Shown: positions 1 to 10,842, numbered from the stretch's first letter. The stretch: DNA of 64,000 bases from Babylonia areolata (GCF_041734735.1 NC_134895.1:18291025-18355024), one strand, 5' to 3'. Notes: generated by a model from the letters alone, not told the origin. Numbers and translations are program-made.

Positions 1-824
1 GTCGTTCTCTCTCTCTTTCTGATCTTCTTGCCACGTTTTTTTTTTCTTTCTTTTTCTCCCGTTCATTCGTTCATTTTTTTCGTTCGTTCGTACATTCATT
101 TGTTCATAATTATCTCCGTTCGTAGTTAATTCATATTGCACCTGTATACACGTGGAAGCACACAGCTAGACAAAACACAGCAACAACCAGCAACAACAAA
201 TAAACAAACGACTCGGTCATTGTTAATTGTGTTTGTTGCTGTTCTGCCAATCCCACAGCAGCAGTGTGAGATCTCAGTGAAATCCTTGTGTTCATAGCAA
301 GGAAAGCATTGTTCCGCCCGATGCTCCCAAACAGCCAGCACATCATCGTGCTATTGTTGAACGCAAAGAACTCGTGTCCAAAACAAAAAGCTTCATAATG
401 AGAGGGAAAAAAACCCCAAAACAAACGAAGTGATGGAGAGGGCAGGGCGAATCAAGCCGTGTTGCAGGTATTCTTACTTTCTGTCGGCCGGCTGAGAAGA
501 GTTCGTATGCTGCTTTTCATGAAGGTTTTCCGTTGATACCTACTTCCGGTGTAGAGGCGCTGATGGGAAGAACGAGTCCGTGAGGAGGGAGGGGGGGGGA
601 GGGTCAGGGGGGAACTGGTGTTGGTGGGAGTGGTGATTGGCTGATGAAGTGGGGGTGGAGGGTGGGAGGGAGGGTTACACGAGGGCATGGAAGGTGATAT
701 GACTGGAGGTAGTTACAACCCTCAGCTTACGGTCTTTTAAATCGTTGTTGTCTTTCCGCGGTTCACGGGCATTGTTCTTTGTTGTTGGTCGTGTTGGGGG
801 GAGTGGGATGGAAGGGGGTTTTAT

Positions 825-826
<2 letters not shown>

Positions 827-877
<51 letters not shown>

Positions 878-1119
878 GTTGTTGTTGTTGTTGTTTTGTG
901 GTAGTTTTTTGTTTGTTTGTTTCAGTCTGACAGTGATCAACATAGAGCTGGTCTCAGGTGTGGGTCGGCTGAGAGGGAAAGCTGAGAGCCAGGACTCCTG
1001 ATTGCAAAACTACAAATGAGTTATTTGGGGAAGAACGTGTCTGATGATGGCGTCATACTGCCACTGATGCAACCAGAGTGTCGACACACTGAGGTGGACA
1101 CTGAGGAAAAGTCAGTTGA

Positions 1120-1186
<67 letters not shown>
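827..1186. repeat. Two (GT)n microsatellites
   Basis: (GT)n at 827-876, followed by (GTT)n, and (GT)n at 1,122-1,186. Non-coding flank of the left-edge gene. Confidence 0.95.
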
Positions 1187-1187
<1 letters not shown>

Positions 1188-1404
1188 GTTGGTTTTCTTT
1201 TTTGTGTGTGTGTTTTGAGGAGTGACTCTAAATGTTGGTATATATAAGTCCGAAGCTGAACTCACTTTGCTGTGCGGGTCCGGATTTGCTGCCTTCAGTT
1301 TGTTAGTTCGTTTTGTTTTGTTGTTTTGTTTTTTGTTGTTGTTGTTTTTTTGTTATTGTTTTTGGTGTTGGGGGGGGGGGAGGGGTGAGGACGTATTCAC
1401 AAAG

Positions 1405-1665
1405 TCGTTGGATCAGTAAGGATCCGATTGGAAAAAAAATAATAATAAAGAAGAAGAAGAAGAAAGTAACAACGACTGGTTGAGGTGGGAGTCCTTGAAC
1501 CAGTAAGAATCCATTTGAATTCAGTTTTGCTAACTGTTTGATTCTGAACGTCCTCTGAGCCAATAAGAATCCATAAAGAAATCAATTATGCTGAATGATT
1601 GATTCAAAGAATACTCCTCCGCACAGAATTAATTCGAAAGTTCTTGTACCAATATGAATCCTTCT
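1405..1665. repeat. Degenerate repeat with AGTAAGAATCC words
   Basis: Related words CAGTAAGGATCC, CAGTAAGAATCC, CAATAAGAATCC and CAATATGAATCC lie at about 1,412, 1,500, 1,560 and 1,648, at intervals of 60-90 bases. Probably an old tandem repeat in the 3' flank of the left-edge gene. Confidence 0.55.
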
Positions 1666-1691
1666 CCGCCAAGATTTTTTTTTTCCTGAAC

Positions 1692-2028
1692 TCAGCGACG
1701 AGGGGGCCCGTGTGAGGTGCCCAGCTGCCGATACCGTCCCCTGATGATGGGGACCCCGGGGCTGTTACTGCTACTGCTGGTGCTGATGTCCTTCTGCACA
1801 CAGATGGAGCCGTGGCTGCCGCCGCTGCTGTTGCTGGTGGTGTCGTTGCTGCTACTGCTGCTGTTGTTGTCGCTGCGGCTGTTGGTGGAGGTGCTGCTCT
1901 TGCCACTGGTCCAGTCCGAGGCGGCCGCCACCTCAGCCTCCCTGAAGACGTTGAGCAGCTCGGCCTCGGACCTCCACGAGACGAAGGAGCTGCAGCTCTC
2001 ACTCCTCGCCAGGGAGTCCGTGTCGTCA
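1692..2028 (-). CDS. Unidentified gene, last exon
   Basis: 337 nt. The acceptor GGTTTCAG|T was preferred over the one 11 bases upstream because only it keeps the phase of exon 2. The exon encodes an acidic Ser-rich segment, SEAELLNVFREAE, then a serine/asparagine/threonine low-complexity tail and stops at 1694-1692. Confidence 0.65.
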
Positions 2029-2378
2029 CTGAAACCAAACTGAATGGTTAGTACCCCAGAAAACGGAGTATGGCTGCCTACATGGCTGGGTTAAAAAAAC
2101 CAAAAACTCCCTATCTGGAAATGTATGGGGGGTGGGGGGGATAATACATAAACAAAAACAAAAACAAACAAACAGACAAACAAAAAAACGTTTCCAAACT
2201 CCGAATGAATCAAAAACTGAACTCCATTGTATATTTTGATACCGGTTTTGGAGGAAGATGATGTGGAACCATCGAAATAGAAGTACGTAAGTTCACAAGT
2301 TTTGATTATGAGTTCGGAAACTTTCTTCTGGTGGTTACTGGGGTGAAACATGAATTGATTTATCTTTTGAAAGTATAT

Positions 2379-2435
<57 letters not shown>

Positions 2436-3959
2436 TAAAGTTTTGTGCCTTTGTCTCACCACAAGTAATAAAGTGTTTGTTTTTAATTCGAGTTTTTGAT
2501 AGACATACCCTTCTTTTCAGCTGGCTGAAACACACTCCCTCTTCTATCACCTCTCAGCCACCCTCCCCCTCTTCGGCAGCAGGCCGTGGACAGACAGACA
2601 GACAGACAGGCACAGGCAGACAGACAGGCAGACAGACTGGCAGACAGACAGGCAGACAGACAGACAGACAGACAGACAGGTACCTGTAGCTGTTGTCCAG
2701 ACTGTTATACATGGACGGGGAGCTGGAGCCGCTGCCCACGTGGTTGCTGTGGTGGTTGTTGCTGCTGTTGCTCCTCCGGTAACCGCTGCCCCACGTGGGC
2801 TGCTCGTGCACGCCGCGCATGGCGTTGGAGAAGCGGCGGTTGTTGAGGATGTCGTTGCGGATGCGGTTGACCTCCTCGTCCAGCGAGCTGAGCTCGTGGC
2901 GCAGTCCTTGCAGTGTGTAGACCAGGCGCTGCTGCGAGGCCACCAGGAGATGGGCCTTCTGGCTGGCGGTCACCTTGTTGGGGATGCGGATAAATTGTTA
3001 GTATTGACACAATATATGTGTATGATAGTCAGTCGTGTCTGACTATGACCATCAGAACAGCAGATGAGCGGTTCCCGACTATCTAGGCTAGGATTTGATT
3101 ATAATAGAGAGACCAAGATACATCCCTGATAAAAATTATTCTCGTTTCTCCCACATAAGGGAACTCGAACAGAAAGCAGCCATTGCACAACCTCGTGCCT
3201 CGAAGAACCCTTCACGTCATTCACCTGCATGACGTGTGCAACAGCCGAAGGGTCAAAATGTTGAACTTTAAATCTGATGGTCCCGGGTTCGAATCCCGAT
3301 CACGGCGCCTGGCGTGTAAAGGGTGGAGATTTTTTTTCGATCTCCCAGGTCAACAGACGTGCAGATCTGCTAGAGTCTGAACCCACTATACCTTCCTCTC
3401 CGAAAAGGGAGTATGACTGCCTACACAGCGGGGGTAAAAAACGACTGATCACACACGTAAAAGCCCACTCGTGTTTTCGAGCAAACGTGGGAGTCGCAGC
3501 CCACGAACGAAGAAGAAGAAGACTCACCTGCATCTCCGCCTCATCTTCATCCTCGCTGTGCACCCAGCTGCTCCGCCGGGAACCGAACCTGGACCCCTGG
3601 CGCGAGCAGGATGATGATCGCACGCTGCAACGGCTGGACGGTCTGCTACCCCCTCCCCCAGACACATATCCACCTCCTCCTCCTCCTTCTCCTCCTCCTC
3701 GGCCTTTGTGGTCATCGTCCTGCCAGTCCGTCAGCAGTTTCCGTAGCTCCAGAATCTGTGTCTCTGGCGTGGAGCTGCCGTCGTGTGTAGGGGAGGTGTG
3801 CGCAGCGCTGGGTGGGACGGGGTCTCTGTCCTCCTGTTCCGTGGGGTTCCTGCCCGGATGAGGCTGGTGAGGTTGGTGAGGCTGGCGAGGTTGGCATACA
3901 GTGTCCTCAGGAATTGGCTTAAAGCTTTGGTGGCTGTTGTTGGCGCGTACCACAGACAT
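1692..3959 (-). CDS. Unidentified Ser-rich coiled-coil protein, three exons
   Basis: Three minus-strand exons join in frame: 3959-3528 (144 codons, ends ...AEMQ|GTGAGT), 2973-2684 (starts VTASQKAH, ends phase 2 at TAC AG|GTACCT) and 2028-1692 (completes the split Ser codon, ends GPPRR stop). With the ATG at 3959 this gives about 352 residues. The first exon has a Pro-rich start, an amphipathic stretch (ILELRKLLTDWQDDD), Gly runs, then Ser/Arg clusters and an acidic end. The second encodes a likely coiled coil (LRHELSSLDEEVNRIRNDIL). The third has DDTDSLARSESCSS, SEAELLNVFREAE and long Ser/Asn/Thr low-complexity tracts. No enzyme motif is visible. It looks like a cytoplasmic scaffold-type protein, but I do not recognise the family. 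Upstream exons may exist. Confidence 0.65.
2049..2096 (+). mobile_element. SINE family A fragment
   Basis: 48 bp matching the body of family A (CGGAGTATGGCTGCCTACAT), just upstream of the last-exon acceptor of the left-edge gene. Confidence 0.65.
2382..2680. repeat. (TA)n and (CAGA)n microsatellites
   Basis: (TA)n at 2,382-2,426 and (CAGA)n with variants at 2,588-2,680. The latter runs directly up to the splice donor at 2,683. Confidence 0.95.
2684..2973 (-). CDS. Unidentified gene, coiled-coil exon 2
   Basis: 290 nt, encoding VTASQKAHLLVASQQRLVYT and then a heptad-patterned helix. The acceptor is CCCAACAAG| (weak pyrimidine tract) and the donor AG|GTACCT leads straight into a CTGT tetranucleotide repeat. 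Codon-level GC is high compared with the flanks, typical of a real exon. Confidence 0.65.
3232..3520 (+). mobile_element. SINE family A, diverged, next to a splice donor
   Basis: Plus-strand copy with B box GGTTCGAATCC (about 3,287), the body word GGTGGAGATTTTTT-like at 3,325, GGAGTATGACTGCCTACA at 3,408 and the tail AAGAAGAAGAAG ending seven bases from the donor of the left-edge gene's exon (antisense to that gene). Confidence 0.8.
3528..3959 (-). CDS. Unidentified gene, visible exon 1
   Basis: 432 nt, open throughout, from a good-context ATG (CACAATGT) to a strong donor CAG|GTGAGT. The end is phase 0. The intron side of the donor is occupied almost at once by the (GAA)n tail of a SINE. If no upstream coding exon exists, this is the start; I saw no convincing acceptor just before the ATG. 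Confidence 0.6.
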
Positions 3960-4525
3960 TGTGAAGCTTGGGGTTTTGTTTTTTATTTTTCGTTTCTTTT
4001 TTTTTTAGAATTTAAATTTCTCTCTCTTTTTTTTTTCTTTCTGTCCCTTCGTCCTCCTCCTTCTCCCCCTTCCTCCTCCCCCTCCTTCTTCTTCTCCTGC
4101 TTCCTACCTTCAGTGATGGTTTACTGTACTTGCCGTCGGGTTTCTTTTTCAAACCTCTCCACACCTTTCCTGGGTGTTCAATCAGATTGGATATTTGTTG
4201 GCTATAGTTTGTTTTGGTTGATTCCGGTGTCGTGAAAGTTCAGTGATGATTGTACGTTTCCTCCTCTCACGGTGATCGAGGCTTCGTAGACCAAAGGGTG
4301 AAAGATAAAAAAAAAAAAGGTTTAAAGACTGGTGAGTCTGTTGATGAACGAATCAAAGAAAGGAAAAGATATGCACAGATTTCTTCCTATTCTTCTCGTT
4401 TCTGTTTCCTTTAACTTTGTGTTCATATGTCGTTATCGATGAGAAGTTATTCAGAAATTCGTTGAAGGCGGAACAAATCTTGTTGCAGGCAGGATTAATT
4501 TTGTTGTGGTCAGAGTGAATCTTAC

Positions 4526-4631
4526 TGAAACCAGGAATGGATTTTGCCAGCTGCCCTTTGGCCCTTGTGAGAGGAATCCGCTGATTGTCGCAGCTGTCTA
4601 TCTGACTGCCCTTGCTGTCATCGGTACCTCC
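4526..4631 (-). CDS. Candidate upstream exon of the left-edge gene
   Basis: An open 106-nt segment encoding GGTDDSKGSQIDSCDNQRIP and then LTRAKGQLAKSIPGFS is bounded by GTGTTCAG| and TTTCA|GTAAGA. The composition resembles coding sequence and it lies just upstream of the three-exon gene. Its phase does not by itself prove a join, so it may be a separate or false exon. Confidence 0.3.
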
Positions 4632-4949
4632 CTGAACACAAATATATAAATGAGAAATGGAAAAAAATAATGAAAAAAGAGAAAATGAACGAACGAAATA
4701 TGCGAGAGGAAATAAAACAGAAAGAAACGAAAGAAGATAAAAATGGACATATAATTTCGCTTTCTTTTTTTCTTTTCTTTTTTTTCTTCTTCGTTTGTTG
4801 TCATTGTTAAGACTGAAGGTGGGTTTGTTAACCCACACTTTCTCGCAATCCCACGGTTTCTCTCACTTTTCGAAAAAACGAGGGATTGCGATATAGCGTA
4901 GTCGTTTCCATTCCACGCTTTCTCTCTACTGGAATGATGGAAAGTGGAG

Positions 4950-5330
4950 TGATGGCCTAGAGGTAACGCGTCCGCCTAGGAAGCGAGAGAATCTGAGCGC
5001 TCTGGTTCGAATCATTTTCTCCCCCTTCACTAGACCCTGAGTGATGGTCTGGACGCTAGTCATTCGGATGAGACAATAAACCGAGGTCCTGTGTGCAGCA
5101 TGCACTTAGTGCACGTAAAAGAACCCACGGGAACAAAAGGGTTGTTCCTGGCAAAATTCTGTAGAAAAATCCACTTCGACAGGAAAAACAAACAAACAAA
5201 CAAACAAAAACAAAACTGCACGCAGTAAAAAACACACACAAAAAAAATGGGTGGCGCTGTAGTGTAGCGACGCGCTCTCCCTGGGAACAGCAGCCCGAAT
5301 TTCACACACAGCTTTCTCACAATGTGTTAG
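4950..5330 (+). mobile_element. SINE family B
   Basis: A second tRNA-derived SINE: A-box-like TGGCCTAGAGGTAACGCG, B-box-like GGTTCGAATCA (about 5,003), body words GTCATTCGGATGAGACAATA and GCACTTAGTGCACGTAAAAG, and a 3' part GGGTGGCGCTGTAGTGTAGC. An A/C-rich run interrupts it. No flanking duplication was recognised. Confidence 0.75.
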
Positions 5331-5535
5331 AAAAAGTGGGAAGTCCCACTTATTTTCATCGAAAACATTTCCTTTGTCATCGGGGTTGTTATCTTGTCTT
5401 TTTCCCAGCACAAATCTTAGAGAAAATGAGAGACAAAAAGAAAAGTGACAGAGGGGGATGACGACAACGACGATTATGATAATTATTATGATGTTAGTGA
5501 AGACGGTGACGGTGATGGCACAGTATTGTTAAAAA

Positions 5536-5542
<7 letters not shown>

Positions 5543-5603
<61 letters not shown>
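5543..5603. repeat. (GT)n microsatellite
   Basis: About 30 GT units, next to the LINE 3' end at 5,645. Confidence 0.95.
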
Positions 5604-5605
<2 letters not shown>

Positions 5606-5644
5606 GGAAATGGTAAGAAGAAGCAAAGAGGTGCAGAAGGGTCA

Positions 5645-5958
5645 AGAGATTAATAATAATGATAATGATAATAATGGTATTTATATAGCGCTGAATCTTG
5701 TGCAGAGACAAATCAAAGCGCTTTCGCACCAGTCATTCACACACATGCGTAACTCTAAAACAGGAGAAACTGAAGACAAAGAAGAGGCAGGGAAGGGAGG
5801 CTATTTTGGGAAGAGGGGGGTTTTAAGGCCAGACTTGAAAGAGCTTAGTGTGAAGACTTGACGAAGCGAAAGAGGAAGTTCATTCCAATTGCAAGGTCCA
5901 GAGACAGAGAAAGGACGGCCACCAACAGTCGAGTGTTTGAATCTGGGTATACGTAAAC
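5645..5958 (-). mobile_element. LINE 3' end, same family as at 51.3 kb
   Basis: About 300 bp nearly collinear with 51,310-51,610: shared words include GTTTTAAGGCCAGACTTGAA and AAGGTCCAGAGACAGAGAAA, and both end in TATATAAATACC/T followed by an (ATT)n-type tail. A severely 5'-truncated LINE copy. Confidence 0.75.
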
Positions 5959-5959
5959 A

Positions 5960-6829
5960 GATTAACGGTTTTGATCAAATTATTACATCCTGTCAAGGGT
6001 AAAAATACCTGAGCTATTGGCTTAAAAAATATTCTGAAGAACATGAACTGCACATGTCTTTTTTTAATAATGCCTAGTTCTGGAATCACATTACATCATA
6101 TGCCCGTATACGTCTAACAACAGGTGAGGTATTTAGATTAATCAGGAACACTGCAAAAGGTTCTATGCATATCAAATGTATTACTGGTATCAATGTGATT
6201 ATAACACGTTTGCCATCTACAGTCGATTAGCCTTTCAGTGGCGGAAAATAGATATGAAACCCTTACTATTCCTAACACCTTTTTCCATACACACAAGGCC
6301 AAATCCATATTCAAACTAATACGAACCTTCGTTACCCAGTTTTTCTCCCCCTTCCTATCGAAGTCACACAATATTTCATAAGCCTTTTTTTGTATTCTAA
6401 TATCTTCCGTTTACAGAAGTTTGAGCCCGTACCGAATACACTTCACAGCACAATTTACATATATTGGATATCGATTTGTATCCTCATAAACAAGATTATT
6501 CAGCGTTCGCATATCTACCCCTAAAATTTTCTTTAAAGCCAGTTACATGGACTTATTCACAATGAAAAACAGCTTTATCTACCCCCTATAACTCAGATCC
6601 ATATTGTACTATTGGTTGTATTTAGCAGTCAAAAAGCTCCATGAATAAATAGAATGAATTATTGCTTAACATATATAATTTTTTTCACTACACAGATCAA
6701 AGCACTTTTTGCTTTACTTGCAAATTGCTTGTAAACAGCAGTGAAACTCAAACGTGTTGAAAAGAGAATTCCTAAAATCATACTTATAGACATTGACAAC
6801 AGGCATTGCAGCACCATCGTAAAACCAGC

Positions 6830-6830
<1 letters not shown>
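5960..6830 (-). mobile_element. Decayed LINE fragment, same family as at 14 kb
   Basis: Minus-strand reading around 6,830-6,670 gives ILGILFSTRLSFTAVYKQFA and SKAKSALICVV, which parallels YNYVGFVFTTKMS...LAAKGKHACI of the 13.4-14.5 kb fragment. Downstream sequence is riddled with stops but keeps short matching words. Assigned by similarity of these segments only. Confidence 0.45.
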
Positions 6831-6871
<41 letters not shown>

Positions 6872-7169
6872 TTTGCACATTCTATGTTCCGTCTTGTCAA
6901 CACGACTTACTGTTCATAATATTAGGCGTTTGGGGGAATGAAAACCAGTTCAAATACACGTGTTTACTTTCAGCTTAATGATCACATTTACAAAACAGCG
7001 TAGTATAAATGTCCATTGAAATCAAAGAAATCTAGTTGTAATTTCAGTATAATTATCTGTTGATTTGTCGAATTTGATTCCTTCGCGCACTGAAAATATT
7101 CAAAAGTTATGTTTTGGTTTTTTTCGCTTTAGACACCAAAACCTTGTCATGATTCCACGCGCGTGCACA

Positions 7170-7172
7170 CAC

Positions 7173-7203
<31 letters not shown>

Positions 7204-7216
7204 CGCGCGCGCTCTT
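7170..7216. repeat. (GT)n-(GC)n alternating tract
   Basis: A GT run passes directly into a GC run of nine units, and looser GT/GC alternation continues to about 7,350. Strong candidate for left-handed (Z) DNA. (GA)n lies nearby at 7,367-7,390. Confidence 0.9.
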
Positions 7217-7892
7217 GTGAATGTGGGTGTGTGCGCGCGCTTGTGTGTGTGCCATGAGTGTGTCTGTGTGCCTATGTGTGTGTATATGTTTGCGTCTGAG
7301 TATGTGTCTTTTTGTTGTTGTTGTTTTGCATGTGTGTGTGCTTGCGTGTACAATGTATGTGTGAACGAGAGAGCGAGAGAGAGAGAGAGAGTTCCCTACC
7401 TTTCTCAAGAAAATCAAATTTCCATGTCCACAATTGTTGTTGTTTATAATCCCACGGAAGCTTCTTGGAACTGATCACATAGACGCACTCACTGATATAT
7501 GTACATTCACTGACTTCACAACAAATAGAACTGGACACAGTTCCACTGGGAGCTGAGTATCCTCAACATGAACCGGTAGATAGAGGGGAAAAAAGAAAAA
7601 GAAAAAAGAAAGAAGTATACGTAAACGCGTTAGACTAGCGCCCAAGCGTAGCACCCAGGGCAAGAAATAATGTTCAAGTGTGCAAACAGTTTTACATGTA
7701 TTGGCAATGCTACATTGTCGCAGGAAACACTATTCGCATCGCGATCTCGACGGAGGGCCGAATTGAGTGGGATTGTTTTAATACTAACACCACAGTATCC
7801 CGCATATATGGTCCAATCCCACCCTTGAACTCACACGTTACGGCGATTAGTGTTAATCCGTCGTGCACCCAGGTTGGACATTGAGGTTGGGT

Positions 7893-7893
<1 letters not shown>

Positions 7894-7939
<46 letters not shown>
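7894..7939. repeat. (GT)n microsatellite
   Basis: About 23 GT units upstream of the mariner copy. Confidence 0.95.
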
Positions 7940-7940
<1 letters not shown>

Positions 7941-8102
7941 CAGTATGATCCTAAGGACGTAAAGATTGGCCCTGGGCAGATGCTATGTGTAAATGTTTTG
8001 ATGTGTAATAATACATATCTTTATTCTTCACGTGGTAATCTGCATCTCTGAACTCACAACAGTTTCTCTTTTACAGGTGCAATGGCGGAGTAAGGTGTCA
8101 GA

Positions 8103-9146
8103 ATGGAGCCACATGAATGCAGAGCAGTCATCAAGTTTCTGTTCTTGAGAAGCTGCACACCAAAGGAGACGTTCGATGAGATGAAAGAGGGTTATGGGGA
8201 GGATGCCCCATAGTATGACGTAGTCAAGCACTGGCACCGTCAGGTCAAGTGTGGTCGGATATCGTTAGAAACAGCTCCTATTCCCGGGCGACCACAGTCC
8301 GCCATTGATGAAGACACCATCCGGCAAGTGGAGGCCGCCATTTTGGTGGATCGCCGCATACCCGTTCGCCAACTAGCCAAAGATGTCGAGATCAGTGTGG
8401 GGTTTGTAGAAAAACTCATCCATGACCATTTGCACATGCGGAAGTTGTCTGCACGATGGATTCCCCGGATGCTCACACCTTTCCAGAAGCAGGAACGAGT
8501 CACGTGCTCCCAGGCTCTTTTGGCCATGTGTCAAGAAAACCAGGAGGACTTCTTCGGCAGGCTAATCATACAGGACGAAACATGGGTCCATCACCATGTT
8601 CCAGAGACTAAAGCCCAGTCGAAGCAATGTCAGCATTTTGACTCACCACCTCCGAAGAAGGCACGTGTCTAACCCTCGGCGAGCATGGTCATGCTCACGG
8701 CCTTTTGGGACCAGCATGGAGTAGCGATGATGGATTTCCTGGCAATTACCACAATTACCGGGACATACTACGCTTCATTGCTGCAGAAATTACGGGAGGC
8801 CATCAAAACCGAGAGGCGTGGCATGCTGACCAAAGGTGTCCACCTCCTGCAAGACAACGTCCCCGTTCTCAACTCGTATGCTGCCTAGACTGAAGCACGG
8901 TCCTGCAGCAATGATATCCTTCCTCACCACCCTCATTCTCCCGACCTCGCACCATCTGACTTCCACCTCTTTCAAGCCATGAAGTCATTTTTGAAGAGCA
9001 AGCACTTCCCATACAATGAAACGCTTATTTCCAAGGTCAAGTTGTGGCTTCTGGAGCAACCTGCAGGCTTCTACAGGAAAGGTCTTCACAGCTGCCAAAT
9101 TTTGTTCCTCTCAGTCCATGGGAAGTGGGTCAGGGGAAACCTTTAA
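8103..9146 (+). mobile_element. mariner transposase, full length, three in-frame stops
   Basis: One reading frame of 348 codons including the terminal stop, the normal size for a mariner transposase. The N-terminal half has the paired helix-turn-helix region with the GRPQS linker and RIPVRQLAKDVEISVGFVEK. The catalytic region has D1 in QDETWVHHH, D2 in LLQDNVP and D3 in SPDLAPSDFHLF, with 34 residues between D2 and D3, the DD34D signature of mariner. The C-terminus retains the GFYRKGL motif. Three in-frame stops (8211, about 8670 and about 8886) and no frameshift show an inactive but recent-looking copy. Terminal inverted repeats were not located; a (GT)n lies 160 bp upstream. Confidence 0.85.
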
Positions 9147-9362
9147 TGAATATACCTCGTACTCGATGGTGACAGCACAAACTGTAGTACAGTCTAAGAA
9201 TTTTCAGTGAATCATTCAGGGACATAAAACTGTCAAGGGCCTTGGTATCTGTATTACTGTCGGTAAATAAAGGTACGAATGACATTTGGGGGCGCCTGGT
9301 TTATTCTGCCGTTAGGCCCGGCGCCGAGCTGACAGAATGTTGTGACTTTTAGTCACAGAAAC

Positions 9363-9475
<113 letters not shown>

Positions 9476-9490
9476 ATAGTAATCTTTTTC

Positions 9491-9858
9491 GACGGGCGCA
9501 ATAGCCGAGTGGTTAAAGCGTTAGACTGTCAATCTGAGGGTCCCGGGTACGAATCATGGTGACGGCGCCTGGTGGGTAAAGGGTGGAGATTTTTACGATC
9601 TCCCAGGTCAACATATGTGCAGACCTGCTAGTGCCTGAACCCCCTTCGTGTGTATATGCACGTAAAAGATCCTGTAATCCATGTCAGCGTTCGGTGGGTT
9701 ATGAAAACAAGAACATACCCAGCATGCACACCCCCGAAAACGGAGTATGGCTGCCTACATGGCGGGGTAAAAACGGTCATACACGTAAAAGCCCACTCGT
9801 GTGTATATGAGTGAACGTGGGAGTTGCAGCCCGCGAACGCAGAAGAAGAAGAAGAAGA
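9491..9858 (+). mobile_element. SINE family A, complete, 10-bp target duplication
   Basis: tRNA-derived SINE with a head GCGCAATAGCCGAGTGGTTA and B-box-like GGTACGAATCA, a long body and a (GAA)n tail. AATCTTTTTC flanks it on both sides (9481-9490 and 9859-9868), a perfect 10-bp target duplication. RNA polymerase III transcription of the source and LINE-driven insertion are inferred from the family type. The best-preserved copy in the window. Confidence 0.9.
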
Positions 9859-10204
9859 AATCTTTTTCTTTCTTTTTTTAAAATTGGTTCTCATCTAAAC
9901 ATGGTGTCGTGCTGGTGGTGTCGGTGTAGAGTTGGATAGGTCCCCGCATCCACCCCTTCATCCTCACTTTCACTTTGTGATGGTTGTCCTCGGCCTTTCT
10001 TTTTTTCTTTTTTTAATTTTTTTTTTAAACCTGAGCTGTTGTACCTGTAATTATTACCCAAATGACTGTAAAGCTTTTTCAGTACAAAAAATATCTGTGA
10101 GCACTGTGTTTTTGTGTAGTTTTATTCTTATTAGTTGGCTGATTGATAGCTTTCCAGAACGATCAGCATTTGAGGAAATGAGTTCTTGAAAATGCTTAAA
10201 TTTT

Positions 10205-10321
10205 GCTGAACGTTTTAGAGAGAGAGGGAGAGAGAGAGAGACTGACCAACAAACCCGAACGCTGGGATTTCAGGAGTTGTTACAAATAGGTGATTGATAT
10301 TATCGAAGGGGCTGGCCGCGA

Positions 10322-10377
<56 letters not shown>

Positions 10378-10663
10378 CTGGATGACCATGGCTGAAGGAA
10401 TCAAGTACAACTCAACTCAGGCAGCAGAGCGGAACGCCGGCCTGGATGGAAAAGTGGGTACTTGGTCAACTGTGAAGGCCTGCCTACTTCATTTGCGTGC
10501 TGCTCAGGTGGGTCATAATCAACATTCCTGGCGTGTTTGACCCACAATACAGGGAGTTAAGAGATGCGTTATATTTCGGCAGAACAACTTGAGCGAAAAT
10601 CTTCTCTCACGAAAGCAATGCAATGTTCAAGATACACTTTTCATTTAAAAAAAATCTCTATCG

Positions 10664-10724
<61 letters not shown>

Positions 10725-10803
10725 TGTGTGTGAAGCACAATTCAATTCTATCATAAAATGAAACTTGTCATCAATGGCAGAAATAGGTCATCTATCTCTC
10801 TCA

Positions 10804-10842
<39 letters not shown>

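Larger units (their letters stand above)
6900..8100. other. No gene recognised, 6.9-8.1 kb
   Basis: Apart from the GT/GC tract and (GT)n there is no open frame with protein-like composition and no repeat copy seen elsewhere in the window. The mariner termini may lie at its right side but were not found. Confidence 0.6.

Noticed and set aside
9494-9570. Functional tRNA gene
   Set aside because: The tRNA-like head with A and B boxes continues into a long body and (GAA)n tail with target duplications, so it is a SINE. The same holds for the heads at 3.2, 18.9 and 58.0 kb.
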